Shown here piece by piece: positions 48,433 through 51,635 of a stretch of DNA of 51,635 bases. The number at the start of each line of letters is the position of its first letter. Position 1 is the stretch's first letter. Made by a program: the position numbers and the translations under genes. The notes beneath the pieces were generated by a model, which was not told where the DNA came from, made no database searches, and was given only the letters and a program-made list of their open reading frames with translations. The DNA lies in assembly GCF_000730645.1 (NCBI RefSeq), contig NZ_BBIU01000032.1, forward strand, positions 1 to 51,635, read 5' to 3'. The DNA is from Pseudomonas parafulva NBRC 16636 = DSM 17004 (GTDB taxonomy: Bacteria > Pseudomonadota > Gammaproteobacteria > Pseudomonadales > Pseudomonadaceae).

Positions 48433-49665
48433 TTATGCCGCGTCGCGCTGGGCGCCGTTGCGGTAGTTATCCACAGCGTCGATCAGTGCCTGGAGAATCG
48501 CCGCACTGTCGCCAATGACCGACAGGTCGGCGCGTTTGATCATGTCGCAACCGGGGTCCATGTTGATCGCCACCACCTTGTCGCAGGCGCCGATGCCCTG
48601 CAGGTGCTGGATGGCGCCGGAGATACCCACCGCCATGTACACCCGTGCAGTTACCCACGTACCCGTGGCGCCCACCTGACGATCACGCGGCATGTGGCCG
48701 TCGTCCACCGCCACGCGGGACGCGCCCTGGGTAGCACCCAGCGCGGTGGTGGCCTTGTGGAACAGTGGCCAGTCCTTGACGCCGTTGCCGCCAGAGACGA
48801 TGAACTCGGCCTCCGCCATGGCGATCTTGGCCGGGTCTACCGCCACCGAGCCTAGGTCTTCGATACGCGAAATGCTGCGGGCAACATTGGCAGACAACTC
48901 GACCGGCAACGCTTCGTGGCGCGTCTCGCTGACCGGCTCGGCACACTCGGCCGCGGCCAGGATCAACCGCGGCAGTGCACGCTGCATGTCTTGCTGGCCA
49001 GCGCCAGCACGGCCGATGCACTGGCCGTCCTTGATTTGCCACACACGGGTAGCCGGGCGTTCACCCAACGCCGCCCCCAGGCGCCGGCCCAGCTCACCAC
49101 CGCCGGTGCGGCTGTCTGGCAGCAGCCAGTGGCGTGGGGCAAACTGGTTGTCCACCGCGCGCAGGCCCTGCACCAGTTGCTCTGGCGCATAACCCTGGTA
49201 TTCATCACCGTCGATCACCAGCAGGCGGTCTACGCCGGCATTGGCGAAGCTGCTTTCCTTGTGCTCGCCGAACACGATTGCCAACACCGCACCGTCGTTG
49301 CCGGCCAGGCTGTGGGCCAGGCCCAGCAAGTCGCGGTCGTGGCTGCCAAGGCGGCCACCGACCATGTCCGGCACCACGGCAATGTAGAACGCAGGGTCGG
49401 CCACCTGATGCAGCGGCAACTGCACTTCGGCCGCCGCCGTGCGCCGCGCCCCGCTGGCAGTGCCCTGCTGGGCGCCACTGCGGTCGATGCGCTTGAGCCC
49501 GTTCGGGCCGATGAAGCCTGCGGCGCTGGCGTGCGGGTTCTTGCGGATGAGGCCGTTGGGCCCCATCCAGCTGGTCTGTTGAGTCTGCATGGCTGCGTGC
49601 AGCGGGTGCAGACGGTTACGGGCGATCCACTCGGCGCGAGGGTCGCGGCGGATGATGTCGCTCAT
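48433..49665 (-). CDS. electron transfer flavoprotein alpha subunit, dimethylglycine pathway
   Basis: This is a 410-aa ETF-alpha. The C-terminal FAD-binding domain is clear: VSGGNGVKDW, GATQGASRVAVDDGHMPRDRQVG, YMAVGISGAIQHLQGI and AINMDPGCDMIKRADLSVIGD. An extra N-terminal part of about 85 residues carries a doubled GPNGL(I/K)R motif (MGPNGLIRKN and IGPNGLKRID), unusual for housekeeping ETF-alpha. The ATG at 49665 overlaps the dgcB stop by one base (TGATG); an in-frame TTG precedes it. The pair probably accepts electrons from DgcA/DgcB. Confidence 0.92.
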   Translation of the reverse strand: MSDIIRRDPRAEWIARNRLHPLHAAMQTQQTSWMGPNGLIRKNPHASAAGFIGPNGLKRIDRSGAQQGTASGARRTAAAEVQLPLHQVADPAFYIAVVPDMVGGRLGSHDRDLLGLAHSLAGNDGAVLAIVFGEHKESSFANAGVDRLLVIDGDEYQGYAPEQLVQGLRAVDNQFAPRHWLLPDSRTGGGELGRRLGAALGERPATRVWQIKDGQCIGRAGAGQQDMQRALPRLILAAAECAEPVSETRHEALPVELSANVARSISRIEDLGSVAVDPAKIAMAEAEFIVSGGNGVKDWPLFHKATTALGATQGASRVAVDDGHMPRDRQVGATGTWVTARVYMAVGISGAIQHLQGIGACDKVVAINMDPGCDMIKRADLSVIGDSAAILQALIDAVDNYRNGAQRDAA

Positions 49666-51620
49666 CAATGCACCTCCGCAGGTTCACGTTTGGTCTTGGC
49701 TGGTTTGCTGGCCGCCGCCTGGGCGTCTTCCTCGATCAACACGTCGGCCACCAGTTCGGCCAGGTCCTTGATCAGTGGGCGCGGCTCCACCACACCTTCG
49801 AGCATCGCCGTGCACTGCGGGCAACCCACAGCCACCACTTCAGCCTCTGTGGTGCGGATGTCGTCCATGCGCATGTCGGGGATGCGCTGCTTGCCAGGGA
49901 TGTCGGTGATCGGCGCACCGCCGCCACCGCCGCAGCAGCGTGAACGGAAGCCTGAGCGTTCCATTTCACGCACCTCGATGCCAAGCGCTTTGAGTACTTC
50001 ACGCGGGGCTTCGTATTCACCGTTGTAACGGCCCAGGTAGCACGGGTCGTGGTAGGTGACGCTGCCACCTTTGTGCTGGCCGAGGTTGAGCTTGTTGGCG
50101 CCAATCAGCTCGGCAATGTAGGTGCTGTGGTGCTGCACCTGATAGTTGCCGCCCAGCGCACCGTACTCGTTTTTCAGTACGTGGAAGCTGTGCGGGTCGC
50201 AGGTAACGATGCGCTGGAACGTGTATTTGGCCAGGGTCTGGATATTGCGCTTGGCCAGTTGCTGGAACGTGGCTTCATCACCCAGGCGACGGGCCACGTC
50301 ACCGCTGTCGCGCTCTTCCAGGCCCAGCACGGCGAAGTCCACACCCGAAGCCTTGAGCACCTTGACGAACGAACGCAGCGTGCGCTGGTTGCGCATGTCG
50401 AACGCACCATCGCCTACCCAGAACAGCACCTCGGTGCTCTTCACCTCGGACAGCAGCTTGAGGTTCAGGTCGGCAGCCCAGTTCATGCGGCCACCCGGGG
50501 CGAAGCCGCCAGGGTTGTCAGTGGCGATCAGGTTGTCGAGCACCTCGGCGCCCTTGTTCGGGGTGGCGCCCTTTTCCAGGGTGAGGTGGCGGCGCATGTC
50601 GACGATGGCGTCCACGTGCTCGATCATCATCGGGCACTCTTCAACGCAGGCGCGGCACGTGGTGCACGACCAAAGTGTCTCGGCATCCACCAGGCCATTG
50701 ACGATCGGCTGGTGCGGGTGGCCGCCATGCTCGCCGATCGGCTTGCCGGGGTAAGGGCTGCCGGCGAACTTGGCATCGGTACCACCGGCCAGGCCGATGA
50801 CCATGTCCTGAATGAGCTTTTTCGGGTTCAGCGGCTGGCCGGCAGCAAAGGCCGGGCACATCGCTTCACACTTGCCGCATTGCACGCAGGCGTCGAAGCC
50901 CAGCAGCTGGTTCCAGGTGAAGTCCACTGGTTTTTCCACACCCAGCGGCGCGTTCGGGTCTTCCAGGTCCAGCGGCTTGAGGCCAGTGCTGCGGCCGCCC
51001 CCGAAGCGTTCGGCGCGGCGGTGCCAGGCCAGGTGCAGGGCACCGGCGAAGGCGTGCTTCATCGGCCCGCCCCAGGTCATGCCGAAGAACAGCTCGGACA
51101 CGCCCCACAGCACGCCCAAGCCCAGAATGCCGACCATCACCCAGCCACCCGTGTTGGCGGGCAGGATGCCGGCGACCGGCAGGGTGGCAATGAAGAAGCT
51201 TGCGGCGAATACCAGCAGGCTCTTCGGCAAGCGCATCCACGGGCCTTTCGACAGGCGCGCAGGCGGGTTGAGGCGGCGCTTGAAGACAAAGATGGCGCCA
51301 GTGAACATGATCACGGTGGCCACCAGCAGCGCGTAGCCGAGGATTTTGCTCTGCAGGCCAAAACCATGCACCAGGATCGCCAAAGCAGCTGATAGCACGA
51401 AGCCGCCAGCCGTGGCCACGTGGGTCTTGGACATGTACTTGTCGCGCTCGACCACATGGTGCAGGTCCACCAGGTAGCGGCGCGGCATGGCCAGCAGGCC
51501 GCCGATCAGGTCGACCTTGGAGGCCCGACCCCGGCGCCACATGCGCACCCGGCGCAGGGCGCCGAGCACCGCCAGACCAAGGGCAGCGAACAGCAGGATG
51601 GGTAGAAGGGTGTTCAACAT
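49665..51620 (-). CDS. dgcB: dimethylglycine catabolism iron-sulfur protein DgcB
   Basis: This is a 651-aa membrane iron-sulfur protein. The N-terminal half has several hydrophobic helices (LNTLLPILLFAALGLAVLGAL and others to about residue 170). Two [4Fe-4S] motifs follow, CVQCGKCEAMCP near 243 and CTTCRACVEECP near 316. The C-terminal half has two CCG-type cysteine domains, including SRCCGGGGGAP near 561 and HDPCYLGRYNG. This matches DgcB, the partner of the flavoprotein DgcA that demethylates dimethylglycine to sarcosine. dgcA is expected just beyond the window. ATG at 51620 is the family start, so the gene is complete here. Confidence 0.93.
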   Translation of the reverse strand: MLNTLLPILLFAALGLAVLGALRRVRMWRRGRASKVDLIGGLLAMPRRYLVDLHHVVERDKYMSKTHVATAGGFVLSAALAILVHGFGLQSKILGYALLVATVIMFTGAIFVFKRRLNPPARLSKGPWMRLPKSLLVFAASFFIATLPVAGILPANTGGWVMVGILGLGVLWGVSELFFGMTWGGPMKHAFAGALHLAWHRRAERFGGGRSTGLKPLDLEDPNAPLGVEKPVDFTWNQLLGFDACVQCGKCEAMCPAFAAGQPLNPKKLIQDMVIGLAGGTDAKFAGSPYPGKPIGEHGGHPHQPIVNGLVDAETLWSCTTCRACVEECPMMIEHVDAIVDMRRHLTLEKGATPNKGAEVLDNLIATDNPGGFAPGGRMNWAADLNLKLLSEVKSTEVLFWVGDGAFDMRNQRTLRSFVKVLKASGVDFAVLGLEERDSGDVARRLGDEATFQQLAKRNIQTLAKYTFQRIVTCDPHSFHVLKNEYGALGGNYQVQHHSTYIAELIGANKLNLGQHKGGSVTYHDPCYLGRYNGEYEAPREVLKALGIEVREMERSGFRSRCCGGGGGAPITDIPGKQRIPDMRMDDIRTTEAEVVAVGCPQCTAMLEGVVEPRPLIKDLAELVADVLIEEDAQAAASKPAKTKREPAEVH

Positions 51621-51635
51621 GGGAGGCTCCCACAA

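Overview
The window looks like a chromosomal segment of a Pseudomonas putida-group bacterium. The evidence is the high-GC coding style, the P. putida-type FdhA, the glycine-betaine to glycine gene block, the waa core-LPS cluster, and scattered REP elements with the core GCGGGTTTACCCGC. No tRNA, rRNA, CRISPR array, integrase or transposase was seen.

Layout. (1) 0.1-5.5 kb: an iron-uptake cell-surface signalling set, with a FecI-type sigma factor, a FecR-type regulator, a TonB siderophore receptor carrying an N-terminal signalling domain, a PepSY membrane protein and a 58-aa membrane peptide. A weak Fur-box-like site precedes it. (2) 5.6-8.4 kb: a 931-aa protein resembling the large Pseudomonas dermonecrotic-toxin-like (DUF6543) family. 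(3) 8.4-15.3 kb, minus strand: the translationally coupled LPS inner-core operon waaF-waaC-waaG-waaP followed by three more kinase-fold genes, the last a tandem two-domain protein. (4) 15.5-23.1 kb: glnE (minus) diverging from aceE-aceF (plus). A pair of palindromes exactly 52 bp apart lies upstream of aceE and two tandem terminators follow aceF. (5) 23.3-29.1 kb: a GAF-PAS-GGDEF-EAL protein with a degenerate GGDEF site, msrA, a glutathione S-transferase, a periplasmic retropepsin-like protease (minus) and a YihG-type acyltransferase. (6) 29.1-51.6 kb: one-carbon and methylated-glycine catabolism, comprising fdhA, purU, soxGADB, glyA, ltaE, gbcB/gbcA, an ETF pair and dgcB.

The last region encodes most of a pathway. 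Glycine betaine is demethylated by GbcAB to dimethylglycine; DgcB with the ETF pair (DgcA is presumably just outside the window) gives sarcosine; SoxBDAG gives glycine plus 5,10-methylene-THF or formaldehyde. GlyA, PurU and FdhA then handle the serine/glycine balance and the C1 units, and LtaE joins threonine to glycine.

The most unusual feature is four short free-standing RHS-core genes (264-342 aa) scattered in intergenic slots of this metabolic region, two on each strand. All four keep the same roughly 75-residue RHS core ending in DPxG, but their C-terminal tips are unrelated and look AT-richer than their neighbours. None has a recognisable immunity gene beside it. They resemble detached polymorphic-toxin tips. 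Secondary points of interest are the aceE operator pair, the chain of LPS kinases, REP pairs and hairpins, and a zapA/TIGR02449 pair away from its usual 6S RNA context.
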